DNA from: Nitrobacter winogradskyi Nb-255
Lineage (GTDB): Bacteria > Pseudomonadota > Alphaproteobacteria > Rhizobiales > Xanthobacteraceae
DNA: 64,000 nucleotides
Direction of reading: 5' to 3'
Assembly (NCBI RefSeq): GCF_000012725.1
Contig: NC_007406.1
Location: forward strand, 1,702,001-1,766,000
Part shown: in pieces, positions 27,058 to 37,725 of the stretch
Layout of the letters: each line of letters begins with the position of its first letter
Position numbering within the stretch: position 1 is the first letter of the stretch
Translations under genes and position numbers: made by a program
Notes under the pieces: generated by a model
What the model was told of the DNA's origin: nothing
Database searches by the model: none
Seen by the model: only the letters and a program-made list of their open reading frames with translations

Positions 27058-28539
27058 GTGAGTAAATATTGGTGCTTCCTGCGCGCGATACGGTGGCGTT
27101 CGTTGTCCGCCAATTTTCCCCTTGCTCGCGCAGGTGCATATCCCTGCCCGCGGCGCGTCGGGTTGGGACTGGTAGCCGCGATCCTGATCGGACTCGGATC
27201 ACCCGCTCACAGCCAGTTCTTCTGGCAGGAGGATTACCCGGAGGTTTTTATCGAGCCGCCTCCCCAGCCGCCTCCCCAGCCGCCGCCCGTGACGAGGCCG
27301 CAGGCGCACGAATCCAAACCTCGCCGTCTTTCAAAGCCAGAACCGACGGCCAGGGTCATACGGAAGCCAAACGGTCCGATCATCATCGCCGTTTCAATCC
27401 GCCGGCAAACGATGAAGGTCTACGACGGCAACGGCCTTTTCGCCGAAACGCCGGTGTCGACCGGAATGCGCGGCCACTCAACTCCAATGGGGGTTTTCAG
27501 CGTCATTCAGAAGCGAAAATGGCATCGCTCGAACATCTACAGCAACGCGCCGATGCCCTACATGCAACGCATCACCTGGTCCGGCATCGCGATGCACGCG
27601 GGCGCGCTTCCGGGGTATCCGGCATCGCACGGATGTATCCGAATGCCTCTGGACTTTGCGGTGAAGATGTGGGGCTGGACCAGGATTGGCGCGAGGGTCA
27701 TCATCACGCCTGGCGAGGTGACGCCCGCGGATTTTTCGCACCCGCTGCTGACAGCCCGCCGGCCTAAGTCCGAGACGGTGCCGGCCGAGGTGAAAGCCTC
27801 CGACGCCGGCAATGCGATGCCGCAAGTCGAAGTTTCATCGATTGCATCCGATCTGCCCGCGACCGGTGAGCCCGCTGCCGCAACGCCCGAGTCCGCCATC
27901 GGACCGGTCAGGACGGATTCAGGAAATACGCAGGACGCCGACACGACGGTAACGGCGGCGGTCAAGGTTGACGGAGATGCAGCGGCCTCCCCGGCCGGAA
28001 CTCCGGCAGCGCCGGAGGATCAATCGCAGTCCTCTCCGGAAAGCGCTGAGAAAACCGGGCTTATGGCGGTCTCCGCATTGAAGCGCAACGACCGGATCGC
28101 GGTGTTCGTCAGCGGCAAGGACAGCAAGATCTATGTGCGGCAGAACTTTTCGCCGATATTCGATGCTCCCATCACGATCGCCGCAAGCGATCGGCCCTTG
28201 GGAACACACGTGTTCACGGCGAGAACCACCAGGGACAGCAAGGATGACTTCCGCTGGTCGGTGGTCTCGCTCCCGGCGCCGGCGCACCGCGCCGATCGGA
28301 TTCACATCTCAAAAAACCAGCCCGCCCGGCAAACGAAGGTGGCCGACGCGACGGCCAGACCAATTTCGGTTCCGGAGAACCCCACCGAAGCGTTGGATCG
28401 CGTCTCCTTTCCGGAAGACGTCATGGCGAAGATCGCAAGCGCTCTTTCAACGGGAGACTCGATCGTTATCTCCGATCAGGGGATCGCGGGCAGCGGCGAA
28501 ACCGGTGAAGGCACCGACTTCATCGTCAAGCTGCCATAA
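27058..28539 (+). CDS. L,D-transpeptidase (YkuD) with long C-terminal extension
   Basis: 493 residues from a GTG at 27058. Signal/anchor region about residues 30-50, a Pro-rich spacer (PPPQPPPQPPPVTRP), then a YkuD domain with ITWSGIAMHAGALPGYPASHGCIRMP, holding the catalytic His and the SHGCIR cysteine. Forms 3-3 crosslinks in peptidoglycan or attaches proteins to it, in the periplasm. The C-terminal half has a low-complexity linker and a second region (NDRIAVFVSGKDSKIYVRQNFSPIFDAPITIAASDRPLGTHVFTA) resembling a YkuD beta core without the catalytic Cys. I chose the GTG because upstream codons do not look like coding sequence. Confidence 0.88.
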   Translation: MSKYWCFLRAIRWRSLSANFPLARAGAYPCPRRVGLGLVAAILIGLGSPAHSQFFWQEDYPEVFIEPPPQPPPQPPPVTRPQAHESKPRRLSKPEPTARVIRKPNGPIIIAVSIRRQTMKVYDGNGLFAETPVSTGMRGHSTPMGVFSVIQKRKWHRSNIYSNAPMPYMQRITWSGIAMHAGALPGYPASHGCIRMPLDFAVKMWGWTRIGARVIITPGEVTPADFSHPLLTARRPKSETVPAEVKASDAGNAMPQVEVSSIASDLPATGEPAAATPESAIGPVRTDSGNTQDADTTVTAAVKVDGDAAASPAGTPAAPEDQSQSSPESAEKTGLMAVSALKRNDRIAVFVSGKDSKIYVRQNFSPIFDAPITIAASDRPLGTHVFTARTTRDSKDDFRWSVVSLPAPAHRADRIHISKNQPARQTKVADATARPISVPENPTEALDRVSFPEDVMAKIASALSTGDSIVISDQGIAGSGETGEGTDFIVKLP

Positions 28540-28702
28540 TGTGGCGATTCAACCGTTCGAGCTTTCGCTGAGCGGCATGTCACGCGCAACGCGGTCTCGG
28601 AGAAAGCGGTCCAGTTGGGGATAAATGCCGTTTCCGTCGAAGTGGCCGCCCCTGGCTGCGCTAGGATAACAAAGCGGACGACTCAACCGCGAAACCTTTG
28701 GG

Positions 28703-29638
28703 GTGATCGAGATGCGCATGACGGCGGTGCTGATTTCTGCAGGCGTGATTTCGTTGTGCGCAGCCACGGTTGCCTGGTCGCAGACACCGGCGCCCAAGGG
28801 AGCTCAGAACGCCGCGCCGGTTCCCGTGCGGGCCAGCGGGCCGCAGGTCGCCTGTAACGGAAGCCCCGACGCGCTCGGTGTTGCGCGCGTGGTCCAGATC
28901 GACACGACCGGCGGTCCGGGCTTCGGTTTCGAGCATTTCAAGCAACTCGACTTCCTGCGGGACAAGGAAGTGGTGTTGACGTTCGATGATGGCCCATGGC
29001 CCGGAAAAACGCCCGCCGTGTTGAAGGCGCTTGCGGATCAATGCACCACCGGCATCTTCTTCTCGATCGGCAAGCACGCGACATATCATCCCGAAATCTT
29101 GCGGAATGTCGCCGCCGCAGGACACACGATCGGCGGTCACACCTGGTCCCACGCCAACCTCAACAACAAGAAGCTGTCCGAGGACCAGCGCAAGGAAGAA
29201 ATCGAGAAAGGCTTCAGCGCCGTCAAATGGGCGCTCGAAGCTGAACCCGCGCCGTTCTTCCGCTTTCCGGCGCTTCAGCATCCGCCGGAAATCGTGACGT
29301 ATCTGGGCGAACGCAATGTCGCGATTTTCTCCTGCGACGTCGACTCGTTCGACTTCAAGACCCGCAATGCCGAACAGGTGGTCACCAACATCTTCAAGAA
29401 ACTGGACAAGGTCGGCAAGGGCATCATCCTGATGCACGATTTTCAGAAGCATACGGCGGAGGCGCTTCCTGAGATTCTGCGCAGGCTCAAGGCGGGCGGC
29501 TACAAGGTGGCGCAGATGAAGGCCAAGGCCCCGATCCAGACGCTTGCGCAATATGACGAGGCGCTGAAGAAGGATACCAAGCTCCCGACCGTGAGCACGC
29601 GCCCGATCGATAGCGTAGTCCAGACCATCTCCGAGTAG
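28703..29638 (+). CDS. Secreted polysaccharide deacetylase (NodB domain)
   Basis: 311 residues from GTG 28703; ATG at 28712 is another possible start. Signal peptide about residues 1-26. NodB homology domain: TFDDGPWPGKTPAVLKAL (catalytic/metal Asp pair), GGHTWSHANL (metal His pair), FFRFPALQHPPE and the late LMHDFQKHTAEALPEIL. Carbohydrate esterase family 4 removes acetyl groups from peptidoglycan or other amino sugars. The periplasmic location fits the neighbouring L,D-transpeptidase, though they are separated by 160 bp. Confidence 0.92.
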   Translation: MIEMRMTAVLISAGVISLCAATVAWSQTPAPKGAQNAAPVPVRASGPQVACNGSPDALGVARVVQIDTTGGPGFGFEHFKQLDFLRDKEVVLTFDDGPWPGKTPAVLKALADQCTTGIFFSIGKHATYHPEILRNVAAAGHTIGGHTWSHANLNNKKLSEDQRKEEIEKGFSAVKWALEAEPAPFFRFPALQHPPEIVTYLGERNVAIFSCDVDSFDFKTRNAEQVVTNIFKKLDKVGKGIILMHDFQKHTAEALPEILRRLKAGGYKVAQMKAKAPIQTLAQYDEALKKDTKLPTVSTRPIDSVVQTISE

Positions 29639-29659
29639 CGTGACGATTCAGGACGAAAA

Positions 29660-30208
29660 ATGCTTCGCATCGAAGGTTACGTTATCGTGTCGGCTGACGG
29701 AATGCTTGCCGATGCCAACCGGGTGATGCCCGAAGCGCTGAAGTTCAAGGGCGATCTCGAGTTCTTCACGTCGGGCCTCGATGACGCGGCTGTCGTCGTT
29801 CACGGGCGCAATTCGTTCGAGGATCAGCCCAACTCTCCGCTTCGCAAAAGGATCATTCTCACCCATCGCGTCGCTGGTGTTGAGCCTGATCCCGAAAACG
29901 AAAAAGCGACTTTGTGGAATCCCGCCGGCGCTTCGTTCGAGGACGCCTGCTCCCATGCCGGAGTGCGCGACGGAACTGCCGCGATCATCGGTGGGCCTAC
30001 GGTTTTCGAGATGTTCCTCGATCGTTATGATACGTTCTGGCTGTCGGAAGCTCCGCATGTTAGGCTGCCCGGAGGCGAAGGCTGCTTCCCCGCCGTCCCT
30101 GATAGCTCTCCGCAAGCCGTGCTGACGGCGCATGGCCTTCAGCCTCGCGAGGTCCGGATTCTCGATGCGAAGAACGATGTTGGCGTCACCGCATGGCGCC
30201 GGACATGA
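29660..30208 (+). CDS. Dihydrofolate reductase-like protein (RibD C-terminal fold)
   Basis: 182 residues. Starts MLRIEGYVIVSADGMLADANRVMPEALKFKGDLEFFTSGLDDAAVVVHGRNSFE, the reductase fold common to DHFR and the RibD C-terminal domain; IIGGPTVFEMFLDRYDTFWLSEAP carries the cofactor-binding GG. The actual substrate (folate, riboflavin intermediate or other) is not decided. 21 bases after the deacetylase gene. Confidence 0.75.
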   Translation: MLRIEGYVIVSADGMLADANRVMPEALKFKGDLEFFTSGLDDAAVVVHGRNSFEDQPNSPLRKRIILTHRVAGVEPDPENEKATLWNPAGASFEDACSHAGVRDGTAAIIGGPTVFEMFLDRYDTFWLSEAPHVRLPGGEGCFPAVPDSSPQAVLTAHGLQPREVRILDAKNDVGVTAWRRT

Positions 30209-30243
30209 TCCGCTTCAACTTGATCGGATCGGATCATGCTCTA
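30204..30243. repeat. Dispersed palindromic repeat block A6 (short)
   Basis: ATGATCCGCTTCAACTTG / GATCGGATCATGCTCT palindrome at the convergent end of the reductase-like gene and maeB. Confidence 0.75.
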
Positions 30244-32523
30244 GATTCGGCCCGCGCGTTCCTGCGCTTCGACCACCGCAATAGCCGTCATGTTGAGTAT
30301 GCCGCGCGCCGTCACTGACGGAGTCAGAATATGCGCGGGACGCGCGGGACCGATCAGGATAGGCCCGACCAGTAGCCCGTTGCCGAGCACCTTGATCATC
30401 TGATAGGCCGCGTTCGCCGCATCGAGGTTGGGCAGGATCAGAACGTTGGCGACGCCGGTTAGCCGGGAATGCGGCAGGATCAACTGTCGCGCGGACTCGG
30501 ACAGGGCGGTATCGCCCTGCATCTCCCCGTCCGCCTCGATATCGGGATGTCGGGTGATGAAGATCTCGGTCGCCCGGCGCGCCTTGCGCGCCGATTCGGT
30601 ATCGTAGCTGCCGAAATCGGAGTGCGACACGAAAGCGATCTTCGGCTTGATGTTGAAGCGCTGCACATGCACCGCGGCCTGGCCTGCGATATCAGCCAGT
30701 TCTTCCGCGGACGGATTCGGGCGGACCTGCGTATCCGCGATGAAATAGGCGCCCTTGCCGGTGATCATCAGCGACAGCGCGGCAAAGTCGCTTGTCTCCG
30801 GCAGATACCCGATGATCTCCCGGATATGCCGGAGGTGCCGCATATAGCTGCCTTCGACGCCGCACAGCATCGCATCGGCTTCGCCTCGCACCACCGCGAG
30901 CGCCGCGATCACCGTCGCGTTGGTGCGGATCGTGGTGCGGGCGACGTCCGGTGTCGCGCCGTGCCGGCCGGCGACGTCGATATAGGACTGCACATAGGAG
31001 CGGTAGCGGGGATCGTCCTCGGGATTGACAAGGTCGAAATCCCTGCCCGCCTTGATCGCGAGACCGAGACGCCTGATCCGCGTTTCCACCACGGACGGGC
31101 GACCGACCAGGATCGGACGGGCCAGTTGCTCCTCGAGCACCTGCTGGGTTGCCTGCAGCACCCGCATATCCTCGCCCTCGGCGTAAATCACCCGAAACGG
31201 CTGCTTCTTCGCCTCCGCGAAGACCGGCTTCATGACGAGGCCGGACCGGAAAGCAAAGCGTTCAAGCCGCGCGTGGTACTCGTCGAAGTTCGTGATCGGC
31301 CGCGTCGCTACTCCCGAGGCCATGGCGGCCTTCGCGACGGCGGGCGCGATGCGCAGGATCAGCCGGGGGTCGAATGGACCGGGAATCAGGGAACCAGGCC
31401 CGAACCCCTGGGTCTCGCTGTCAAACCGGATTGCCGCGTCAAGCGGCGGTTCGCGCGCGAGCCGGGCGATGGCATCGACAGCGGCCAGCTTCATCTCCTC
31501 GTTGATCGCGGTGGCGCCGACGTCGAGAGCGCCGCGAAAGATAAAGGGAAAGCACAGGACGTTGTTCACCTGGTTGGGAAAGTCCGAACGGCCGGTGCAG
31601 ATCATGGCGTCGGGCCGCGCCTTGCGCGCCTCTTCCGGCATGATTTCCGGCACAGGGTTGGCGAGCGCCAGCACCAGCGGCCTGTCCGCCATCTGCGCGA
31701 CCATTTCCGGCGTCAGCACGCCCCCGGCGGAGACACCAAGAAACACATCCGCGCCTGAAATCACCTCGGCAAGCTTGCGTTTGTCCGTCTTCTGCGCGTA
31801 AGCCGCCTTCCACTTGTCCATCAGCGTATCGCGGCCCTCGTACACAACGCCGTCGATATCGCAGACCCAGATGTTCTTGCGCTGCGCGCCCATCGACACC
31901 AGCAGATTGAGGCAGGCGATTGCGGCCGCGCCCGCGCCGGAAGCAACGATCTTCACTTCCGCGAGCGCCTTGCCGTTCAGCATCAGGGCGTTGGAAACTG
32001 CGGCCGCGACAATGATCGCGGTGCCGTGCTGGTCGTCATGGAACACCGGAATCTTCATCCGGCCCTTCAGGCGCTCCTCGATCTCAAAGCACTCCGGCCC
32101 CTTGATGTCTTCAAGGTTGATCCCGCCGAAGGTCGGCTCCAGCGCCGCGACCGTCTCCACCACGCGCTCGATGGTGTCGGCGGCGATCTCGATATCGAAC
32201 ACGTCGATACCGGCGAACTTCTTGAACAGGATCGCTTTGCCTTCCATCACGGGCTTGGAGGCGAGCGGCCCGATATTGCCAAGGCCGAGCACGGCGGTGC
32301 CGTTCGACACCACCGCGACCAGATTGGCCCGGCCGGTTAGCGTGGCGGCTTCCGCCGGATCGGCGACGATCTCCTCGCAGGCCGCGGCTACGCCGGGCGA
32401 ATAGGCCAGCGCGAGGTCACGCTGGTTGGCGAGCGGCTTTGTCGGCTGGATTTCGAGTTTGCCGGGACGCGGGGAGCGATGAAAGGACAGCGCGGCGGAG
32501 CGAAGATCCTCTGAATACGACAC
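30241..32523 (-). CDS. maeB: NADP-dependent malic enzyme with phosphotransacetylase-like domain
   Basis: 760 residues, usual length. Residues 1-430: malic enzyme with [51 protein letters not shown] and the nucleotide-binding [16 protein letters not shown]. Residues about 430-760: PTA-like domain ([34 protein letters not shown] ...), regulatory in the known enzymes. Decarboxylates malate to pyruvate and makes NADPH. Gene ends beside a repeat block; 186 bases separate its start from aspS, which lies upstream on the same strand. Confidence 0.95.
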   Translation of the reverse strand: MSYSEDLRSAALSFHRSPRPGKLEIQPTKPLANQRDLALAYSPGVAAACEEIVADPAEAATLTGRANLVAVVSNGTAVLGLGNIGPLASKPVMEGKAILFKKFAGIDVFDIEIAADTIERVVETVAALEPTFGGINLEDIKGPECFEIEERLKGRMKIPVFHDDQHGTAIIVAAAVSNALMLNGKALAEVKIVASGAGAAAIACLNLLVSMGAQRKNIWVCDIDGVVYEGRDTLMDKWKAAYAQKTDKRKLAEVISGADVFLGVSAGGVLTPEMVAQMADRPLVLALANPVPEIMPEEARKARPDAMICTGRSDFPNQVNNVLCFPFIFRGALDVGATAINEEMKLAAVDAIARLAREPPLDAAIRFDSETQGFGPGSLIPGPFDPRLILRIAPAVAKAAMASGVATRPITNFDEYHARLERFAFRSGLVMKPVFAEAKKQPFRVIYAEGEDMRVLQATQQVLEEQLARPILVGRPSVVETRIRRLGLAIKAGRDFDLVNPEDDPRYRSYVQSYIDVAGRHGATPDVARTTIRTNATVIAALAVVRGEADAMLCGVEGSYMRHLRHIREIIGYLPETSDFAALSLMITGKGAYFIADTQVRPNPSAEELADIAGQAAVHVQRFNIKPKIAFVSHSDFGSYDTESARKARRATEIFITRHPDIEADGEMQGDTALSESARQLILPHSRLTGVANVLILPNLDAANAAYQMIKVLGNGLLVGPILIGPARPAHILTPSVTARGILNMTAIAVVEAQERAGRI

Positions 32524-32709
32524 GTTGCAGCGCTCCTTGCCGCCTGCCTTGGTCAGCTCCCGGCGTAGGTTCTGACGATGGTGCGCGCGGGCCTACTGGC
32601 CCGGGCGTAAGCCTACGCCAAAGCGCTCCGGCCCGAGCCATGCCCCTGATTCCTCCGACATTTGAGAAAAGCCGGTGGAATCGGGGACGCCGAAGTTGGA
32701 ATCGAGGCG

Positions 32710-34482
32710 TTAATTCTGCGGCAGATTGAGCCGGATATGAAGCTCGCGCAACTGCTTCGGAGCGACTTCTGACGGCGCGCCCATCAGCAGGTCTTCGGCC
32801 CGCTGGTTCATCGGAAACAGCGAAATCTCGCGCAGGTTGTTTGTTCCGCAGAGCAGCATGACGATACGATCGACGCCGGCCGCCATGCCGCCATGCGGCG
32901 GCGCGCCGTACTGAAACGCGCGGTACATGCCGCCGAACCGCTCGACCACGTCGTTCTCGCCATAGCCCGCGATTTCGAACGCCTTCACCATCGCTTCCGG
33001 CCGGTGGTTGCGGATGCCGCCTGAGGCGATCTCGTAGCCGTTGCAGGTGATGTCGTACTGGAACGCCTTGATCGTCAGCGGATCCTGGGTGTTGAGCGCA
33101 TCGAGCCCGCCCTGCGGCATCGAGAAGGGATTGTGCGAGAAGTCGACCTTCTTATCTTCTTCATTGTACTCGTACATCGGGAAGTCGACGATCCAGGCCA
33201 GTTCGAAGCGGTCCTTGTCGATCAGGTTCAACTCCTCGCCGAGCCTGGTGCGCGCGAGTCCCGCGAATTTCCAGAATTTCGCCGGGTCACCCGCGACGAA
33301 GAACGCGGCGTCGCCAGCCTTGAGGCCAAGCTGAACACGAATCGCCTCGGTCCGCTCGGGTCCGATATTGTTGGCCAGCGGACCCGCCCCCTCGCCGCCT
33401 TCGCGCCACATGATGTAGCCGAGTCCCGGCTGACCCTCGCCCTGCGCCCACGAATTCATGCGATCGCAGAACGCCCGGCTGCCGCCGCCGGGTCCCGGAA
33501 TCGCCCAGACCTGGTTCTTCGAATCCTCAAGCATCCGCGCGAACACCTTGAAGCCGGAGCCGCGGAAATGCTCGGAGACGTCCTGCATCAGCAGCGGATT
33601 GCGCAAGTCGGGCTTATCAGTGCCGTACTTGCGCAAACTCTCGGCGAACGGGATGCGCGGCCAGTTCCTGGTGACCGGCTTGCCCTTGGCGAACTCCTCG
33701 AACACGCCAGTTATAACCGGCTCAACCGCAGCAAAAACATCGTCCTGCTCGACAAAGCTCATCTCAAGGTCCAGCTGGTAGAATTCGCCCGGCAGGCGGT
33801 CGGCGCGCGGGTCCTCGTCGCGGAAGCACGGCGCGATCTGGAAGTAGCGGTCGAAGCCCGACATCATCAACAGTTGCTTGTACTGCTGCGGCGCCTGCGG
33901 CAGCGCGTAGAACTTGCCGGGATGAATGCGCGAGGGAACCAGGAAGTCGCGCGCGCCTTCCGGTGATGAGGCCGTCAGGATCGGGGTCTGGAATTCAAAA
34001 AATCCCTGCTCTTTCATGCGCTTGCGCATCGAATCGACGATCGCGCCGCGGGTCATGATGTTCTGATGCAGATTCTCGCGACGAAGATCGAGGAAACGGT
34101 ACTTAAGCCTTATATCTTCAGGGTATTCCTGTTCGCCGAACACCGGCAGCGGCAATTCGGCGGCGGGTCCGAGCACCTCGATCTCGGTGACATAGATCTC
34201 GACATCACCGGTCGGCAGTTCCGGATTCTCGGTGCCGGCGGGACGGCGTCGGGCCTTGCCGTCGATCCGCACCACCCATTCCGAACGAAGCTTTTCCGCC
34301 AGCGCGAAGGCCGGGGAGTCCGGATCGGCCACGCACTGGGTCAGCCCGTAATGGTCGCGCAGGTCGATGAACAGCACCCCGCCATGATCGCGAATCCGAT
34401 GGCACCAGCCTGACAGGCGGACGGTCTGGTCGATGTGGCTGTCGCGGAGCGCGCCGCAGGTATGAGACCGATAGCGATGCAT
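32710..34482 (-). CDS. aspS: Aspartyl-tRNA synthetase
   Basis: 590 residues, bacterial-type length. OB-fold anticodon domain (residues 1-120, including [24 protein letters not shown]), class II core with motif 2 [31 protein letters not shown], the bacterial GAD insertion (about 290-420) and motif 3 [16 protein letters not shown]. Charges tRNA-Asp; whether it also charges tRNA-Asn cannot be told here. Divergent from rnd. Confidence 0.97.
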   Translation of the reverse strand: MHRYRSHTCGALRDSHIDQTVRLSGWCHRIRDHGGVLFIDLRDHYGLTQCVADPDSPAFALAEKLRSEWVVRIDGKARRRPAGTENPELPTGDVEIYVTEIEVLGPAAELPLPVFGEQEYPEDIRLKYRFLDLRRENLHQNIMTRGAIVDSMRKRMKEQGFFEFQTPILTASSPEGARDFLVPSRIHPGKFYALPQAPQQYKQLLMMSGFDRYFQIAPCFRDEDPRADRLPGEFYQLDLEMSFVEQDDVFAAVEPVITGVFEEFAKGKPVTRNWPRIPFAESLRKYGTDKPDLRNPLLMQDVSEHFRGSGFKVFARMLEDSKNQVWAIPGPGGGSRAFCDRMNSWAQGEGQPGLGYIMWREGGEGAGPLANNIGPERTEAIRVQLGLKAGDAAFFVAGDPAKFWKFAGLARTRLGEELNLIDKDRFELAWIVDFPMYEYNEEDKKVDFSHNPFSMPQGGLDALNTQDPLTIKAFQYDITCNGYEIASGGIRNHRPEAMVKAFEIAGYGENDVVERFGGMYRAFQYGAPPHGGMAAGVDRIVMLLCGTNNLREISLFPMNQRAEDLLMGAPSEVAPKQLRELHIRLNLPQN

Positions 34483-34708
34483 GGGAATCCTGCAAGAAGG
34501 CGTCAGAGGCGGAACAGGGTCGGACGAGCCGCTGGATGGTTGAGCGTCAGGGGTTTACCCGAGCGAAAGGTGCGCGGCAACCGAGAGGTGGAACCTGGAA
34601 GAGCGGCCCGGATGATCATTCTTGACCGGAAAAGTCTGAAGAAAACAAGCGCGGCGTGCTGCAAAAAAGCAGGGCGACAGGGCAAAAAAGACGAGCTATG
34701 GAGCGTTC

Positions 34709-35857
34709 ATGGATCTGATTACCACCTCCGCGGAGCTGGCCTCCGTCTGCGCCCGCCTCGCCAGGCACCCGGTCATTACCGTCGACACCGAGTTCCTCCG
34801 CGAAACCACCTACTATCCCCTGCTCTGCGTCATTCAGCTGGCAAGTCCCGATGAAGCCGTGGTGGTCGATGCTCTCGCCGGGGGAATCGACCTGAAGCCG
34901 TTTTTCGCTCTGATGTCGAACGAAAGCGTCCTCAAGGTCTTCCACGCTGCACGGCAGGATATCGAGATTATCTGGCACCAGGCCGGGCTTATCCCCCATC
35001 CTGTCTTCGACACCCAGGTTGCCGCCATGGTGCTGGGACACGGCGATTCCATTGCCTATGACGCGCTGGTCGAGCGTATTACCGGACACCGTCCGGACAA
35101 GACCCACCGATTCACCGACTGGTCGCGCCGTCCGCTGACCGCGGAACAACTCGAATACGCCGTGGCGGATGTCACTCACCTCCGCGACGTCTTTGCCGCC
35201 CTCGACGCCGATCTCAGCAAGCGCGGACGCAGCGATTGGGTCAGCGAGGAGATGGAGGTCCTGACGTCGCCGAAGACCTACGACTTTCATCCCGAACGTG
35301 CATGGGAACGATTGAAGAGCCGGGTCCGCAAGCCGAAGGACCTTGCCGTCCTGATGGAAGTGGCGGCCTGGCGCGAACAGGAAGCCCAGAGCCGCAATAT
35401 TCCACGGTCCCGTGTTCTGAAGGACGACGCCGTCGGCGATATCGCGATCCATGCGCCGAGTAGCCCGGAACGGTTGGCGACGCTGCGTTCGCTGCCCAAG
35501 GGTTTTGAACGGTCGCAATGGGGCGCTGATATCGTCGCGGCGGTCCAGCGCGGGCTTGCACGAGACCCGCGCACGCTGCCCCGGATCGAGAAGCCCCGCA
35601 ACAATTCGAACGGCGCCGCCACGGTGGAGCTTCTCAAGGTTTTGCTGCGCATGACGTCCGAGCGCCATGCTGTCGCCAGCAAGGTGATCGCGACGGTGGA
35701 TGACCTGGAACGGATCGTCGCCGATGACGAGGCCGATGTCGGTGCGCTGCACGGGTGGCGGCGTGAACTGTTTGGCGAGGCCGCCCTCGCCCTGAAGCAT
35801 GGCCGGCTGGCTCTGGCGATCGAAAAGGGCCGCGTGGTGCGCGTGGAGCGAGCGTAG
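34709..35857 (+). CDS. rnd: Ribonuclease D
   Basis: 382 residues. DEDD exonuclease core: [21 protein letters not shown] (DxE), [12 protein letters not shown] (second acidic motif) and [13 protein letters not shown] (Tyr and last Asp), followed by two HRDC domains. Trims tRNA 3' ends. Divergent from aspS, and a repeat block begins at its stop codon. Confidence 0.95.
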   Translation: MDLITTSAELASVCARLARHPVITVDTEFLRETTYYPLLCVIQLASPDEAVVVDALAGGIDLKPFFALMSNESVLKVFHAARQDIEIIWHQAGLIPHPVFDTQVAAMVLGHGDSIAYDALVERITGHRPDKTHRFTDWSRRPLTAEQLEYAVADVTHLRDVFAALDADLSKRGRSDWVSEEMEVLTSPKTYDFHPERAWERLKSRVRKPKDLAVLMEVAAWREQEAQSRNIPRSRVLKDDAVGDIAIHAPSSPERLATLRSLPKGFERSQWGADIVAAVQRGLARDPRTLPRIEKPRNNSNGAATVELLKVLLRMTSERHAVASKVIATVDDLERIVADDEADVGALHGWRRELFGEAALALKHGRLALAIEKGRVVRVERA

Positions 35858-35896
35858 AGCTTTTTCGCTTCTGATGTGATCTGGAGCGAGGCTTTC
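35856..35896. repeat. Dispersed palindromic repeat block A7 (short)
   Basis: AGAGCTTTTTCGCTTCTGAT / ATCTGGAGCGAGGCTTT palindrome at the rnd stop, in the convergent gap with the next gene. Confidence 0.7.
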
Positions 35897-35933
35897 CGAT
35901 TCCTGAAGCACGCCCGCGATTCAGCGATGCACG

Positions 35934-37244
35934 TCATTCGACGGACCTCGACGCGATTAGCCTGCTGATCCGCGGACCGTCCATTTCCGAGATCCGGAAC
36001 AGCCACCCTTCCCAGGCGAACTCGTCGCCGACCGCCGGTATTCGACCCAGCAACTCGATCGCGCAGCCCGCCACGGTATGGAAATCTCCATCGGGCTTGC
36101 GGCTGATGCCCAGGTGGATCATCGCTTCGTCGATCGGCATTCGTCCGTTGATGACAAACTTGCCGTCGCCTCCTCCCAGTATGTCCGGCTCCTCACCGGC
36201 ATCCGGCAGTTCACCTGCGATGGACTCGAGCAGATCGGTGCGCGTGACGATCCCCTGCAACGTTCCGTACTCGTCGACCACGGTGCCGACGCGAACAGGT
36301 TGCGCCTTGAAACGCTCGATGGCTTGCAGGATCGGCGTGAACTCCGAGAGTGCGAGCGGTTGCTGCAACACCGCGAGCGGATCGACCTCACGTCCCTCAA
36401 GCGCCTGATCGAGCAGGTCTTGCTTGCGCAGTACACCCACGACCTCGTCGATGCTACCCTGCCCGATAACGACGTGCTCATGCTTGCACTCACGCACTAC
36501 ATTGAGAATCTCGTCCCGGCTGTCATCCGCGTCGGCCCAAACGATGCTCATCCGCGGGGTCATGATGTCGCTCACGTCGCGACGGGTGAGGCTGATGACC
36601 CGCTCAACGACTTCCCGCTGGGTTCGAGCAAGCAAGCCCGCTCGCTCGGTCTCGGCAACGAGAAGCCTGATCTCGTCAGGTGAGTGAAGCGTTTCCTTTT
36701 CGCTGGCGGCGCTGAGGCCGAACAGACGCAAGACGCCGTTGCCGAGCCCGTTCAATGACACGATCGCCGGTTTCAACAGCAACCCGAACAGCGCGAGCGG
36801 ACGCACGATGATCAACGCGGTGGTCTCGGTCCGCTGCAAGGCGAGGCTCTTCGGCGCGAGTTCGCCAAGTACGATGTGCAGGATCGTAATGATGGCAAAG
36901 GCGATAATGATGGCGATGGCGTGAGCGCCGATTTCGGCGCCGGTACCGAATGGCAGAACCAGCAGCGGCTCGATCAGGTGCGCCAGCGCCGGTTCTCCGA
37001 TCCAGCCCAGAGCCAATGACGACAGCGTAATTCCGAGCTGGCACGCCGCGAGATTATAATCGAGATGTTCAACCGCCTTCTGTAGCGCACGGGCGTTTGC
37101 GCCTCCGGCGGCAACCAGTTGCGCGACGCGGCTGCGACGCATCGCCACCAGTGAGAATTCTGAAGCGACGAAAAAGCCGTTCGCGATGACAAGAATGATG
37201 ACAGAGAGAACTCCGGCCAGACTGGTTAAACTGTCATCACCCAC
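35934..37244 (-). CDS. CNNM/CorC-type membrane protein with CBS pair (hemolysin family)
   Basis: 436 residues from a GTG start. Four or so hydrophobic segments within residues 1-190 (DUF21 domain: ILVIANGFFVASEFSLVAMRRSRVAQL ...), then two CBS domains about 210-335 (IMTPRMSIVWADADDSRDEILNVV; TRTDLLESIAGELPDAGEE) and a C-terminal CorC_HlyC domain. Such proteins are implicated in Mg2+ or Co2+ transport and tolerance. The name hemolysin in this family is historical. Confidence 0.9.
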   Translation of the reverse strand: MGDDSLTSLAGVLSVIILVIANGFFVASEFSLVAMRRSRVAQLVAAGGANARALQKAVEHLDYNLAACQLGITLSSLALGWIGEPALAHLIEPLLVLPFGTGAEIGAHAIAIIIAFAIITILHIVLGELAPKSLALQRTETTALIIVRPLALFGLLLKPAIVSLNGLGNGVLRLFGLSAASEKETLHSPDEIRLLVAETERAGLLARTQREVVERVISLTRRDVSDIMTPRMSIVWADADDSRDEILNVVRECKHEHVVIGQGSIDEVVGVLRKQDLLDQALEGREVDPLAVLQQPLALSEFTPILQAIERFKAQPVRVGTVVDEYGTLQGIVTRTDLLESIAGELPDAGEEPDILGGGDGKFVINGRMPIDEAMIHLGISRKPDGDFHTVAGCAIELLGRIPAVGDEFAWEGWLFRISEMDGPRISRLIASRSVE

Positions 37245-37268
37245 GGCGATATCTCCTTATGGAAGGCG

Positions 37269-37370
37269 AGAGCGTTTTCGAGCGAGGTGAATACCGGTTC
37301 GCATGAAAAAAAGCGTCGAATCACGATCATAGAGCCTCGCCTCTGATTCCATCAGCAGCGAAAAGGCTCC
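37269..37370. repeat. Dispersed palindromic repeat block A8
   Basis: GAGCGTTTTCGAGCGAGG / CCGGTTCGCATG unit followed by AGAGCCTCGCCTCTGATTCC / ATCAGCAGCGAAAAGGCT palindrome, in the 480-bp gap upstream of the CBS-domain gene. Confidence 0.85.
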
Positions 37371-37459
37371 TGGTGTTCCGCCACCACGACAACGTTACAG
37401 AAGCGGATGCTTAATGCGCAAAGAGAAAACGTCGCAGGCGGCGCTGATGAAAGCGCCTG

Positions 37460-37531
37460 GTGTGGTGGTTCAGAAGTTCGCTTTCAGGGTCCAGCGAATC
37501 TGCCAGGCGAACTTCTGAACCTAAACCACAC
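37460..37531. repeat. Single long palindrome (family C)
   Basis: Arms GTGTGG-T-GGTTCAGAAGTTCGC and GCGAACTTCTGAACC-TAAACCACAC pair over about 24 bases around a 25-base centre. Only one copy in the window. Non-coding, MITE-like. Confidence 0.75.
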
Positions 37532-37549
37532 TAGAATTATAAATTTGCC

Positions 37550-37618
37550 AGTGTCCCTGTGATTTCGAAGTTCGCATCAAAGGTTGCTGCAAGGGTTTGC
37601 GAACTTCGGAATCGGGAC
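37550..37618. repeat. Dispersed palindrome family B, copy 1
   Basis: Begins AGTGTCCCTGTGATTTCGAAG and ends CTTCGGAATCGGGAC. A second copy, about 90 percent identical, lies at 43971-44044 against purM. Confidence 0.85.
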
Positions 37619-37620
37619 GC

Positions 37621-37725
37621 TAGAGCATGATCCGATCAAGTTGAATCGGACCATGCTCTAGAAATGGTTGTTTGGTCGCGTTTTCTTTACGCGAACCGGT
37701 ATCCACTTCGCCGGAAAATGCTCTA
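37621..37725. repeat. Dispersed palindromic repeat block A9 (IS5 target)
   Basis: GAGCATGATCCGATCAAG / TTGAATCGGACCATGCTC palindrome plus the reversed CGCGAACCGGTATCCACTTCG unit. The IS5-family element is inserted at the CTAG at its right end. Confidence 0.85.

Noticed and set aside
30469-31758. 429-codon plus-strand frame opposite maeB
   Set aside because: Shadow frame of a conserved gene; His/Arg/Asp-rich composition without any domain.
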